A stretch of DNA of 5,442 nucleotides from Vulcanimicrobiota bacterium (GTDB taxonomy: Bacteria; Eremiobacterota; Eremiobacteria; Baltobacterales; Baltobacteraceae): positions 1 to 5,442 of the forward strand of contig JASHZC010000074.1 in NCBI GenBank assembly GCA_030042755.1, written 5' to 3'. Below are positions 5,331 to 5,442 of this stretch, piece by piece; the stretch's first letter is position 1; the number at the start of each line of letters is the position of its first letter. The position numbers were made by a program, and so were the translations under genes. The notes under the pieces are model-generated. The model saw only the letters and a program-made list of their open reading frames with translations, ran no database searches and was not told the origin of the DNA.

Positions 5331-5372
5331 AAAAATGGCACGGCACGCCAGTAGGATACCATGCCTCAAGTT

Positions 5373-5442
5373 TGGTCGGGACGACAGGACTTGAACCTGC
5401 GGCCTGTGCGTCCCAAACGCACCGCTCTACCAAGCTGAGCTA
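5373..5442 (-). tRNA. tRNA-Pro(TGG), partial at window edge
   Basis: Only the 5' acceptor strand (7 nt) is missing beyond the window. The visible part starts at U8 (TAGCTCAGCTTGGTAGAGC) and has the anticodon loop TTTGGGA (anticodon TGG, bases 5413-5415), the T-loop GTTCAAGTC, the acceptor CGTCCCG, discriminator A and an encoded CCA (5373-5375). The expected full length is 77 nt. Confidence 0.95.

Noticed and set aside
5331..5350. Possible terminator between tRNA-Pro and tRNA-Arg (short stem then TTTTT on the minus strand)
   Set aside because: The stem has 6 pairs, two of them G-U, with a 3-nt loop, and the U-run ends at the first base of tRNA-Arg. This is too weak to call in a closely packed tRNA cluster.

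Overview
Every gene I can support in this window is on the minus strand. Read in the direction of transcription (high to low coordinates), it holds a tRNA-rich stretch, a small metal-transport operon, two tandem lipoprotein genes, two more tRNAs and the start of the trigger-factor gene. The DNA is GC-rich with compact bacterial spacing. The chromosomal setting (tRNA clusters beside tig) argues for an ordinary chromosome and not a plasmid or phage. No 16S or other phylogenetic marker is complete. The style of the two lipoproteins reminds me of uncultured lineages such as Eremiobacterota/WPS-2, but that is an impression only.

Layout in transcription order: tRNA-Pro(TGG, 5' acceptor strand cut off by the window edge), tRNA-Arg(TCT), tRNA-His(GTG), a 113-aa SnoaL/NTF2-like protein gene 24 nt downstream of tRNA-His, tRNA-Lys(TTT), tRNA-Lys(CTT), a strong hairpin, a MntP-family manganese efflux protein, a 73-residue membrane protein overlapping it by 4 nt, then two paralogous secreted lipoproteins (412 and 415 aa). 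Each lipoprotein gene has its own related leader and near-identical terminator hairpin. Then follow tRNA-Leu(TAG), an intergenic stretch, tRNA-Gly(GCC) and the first 146 codons of trigger factor (tig).

The most interesting part is the duplicated lipoprotein unit (about 840-3710). The repeated unit includes leader, coding region and terminator. The proteins align without gaps over about 210 residues and keep six mature-part cysteines. They differ by a Cys-x-x-x-Cys pair present in only one copy. The leaders share a gap-free 37-nt block, 30 of 37 identical by my count, which can fold into a closed stem with a compensatory A-U/G-C change. I could not assign it to a known riboswitch class by eye. 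The propeller-like proteins have no function I can name. A link to the upstream metal-transport genes is possible from order and spacing but is not shown.

Stretches without protein genes are short: 537-690 (between tRNA-Gly and tRNA-Leu) has a palindrome and short repeats but no gene I can support, and 2138-2350 and 3590-3719 hold the leaders and one terminator.
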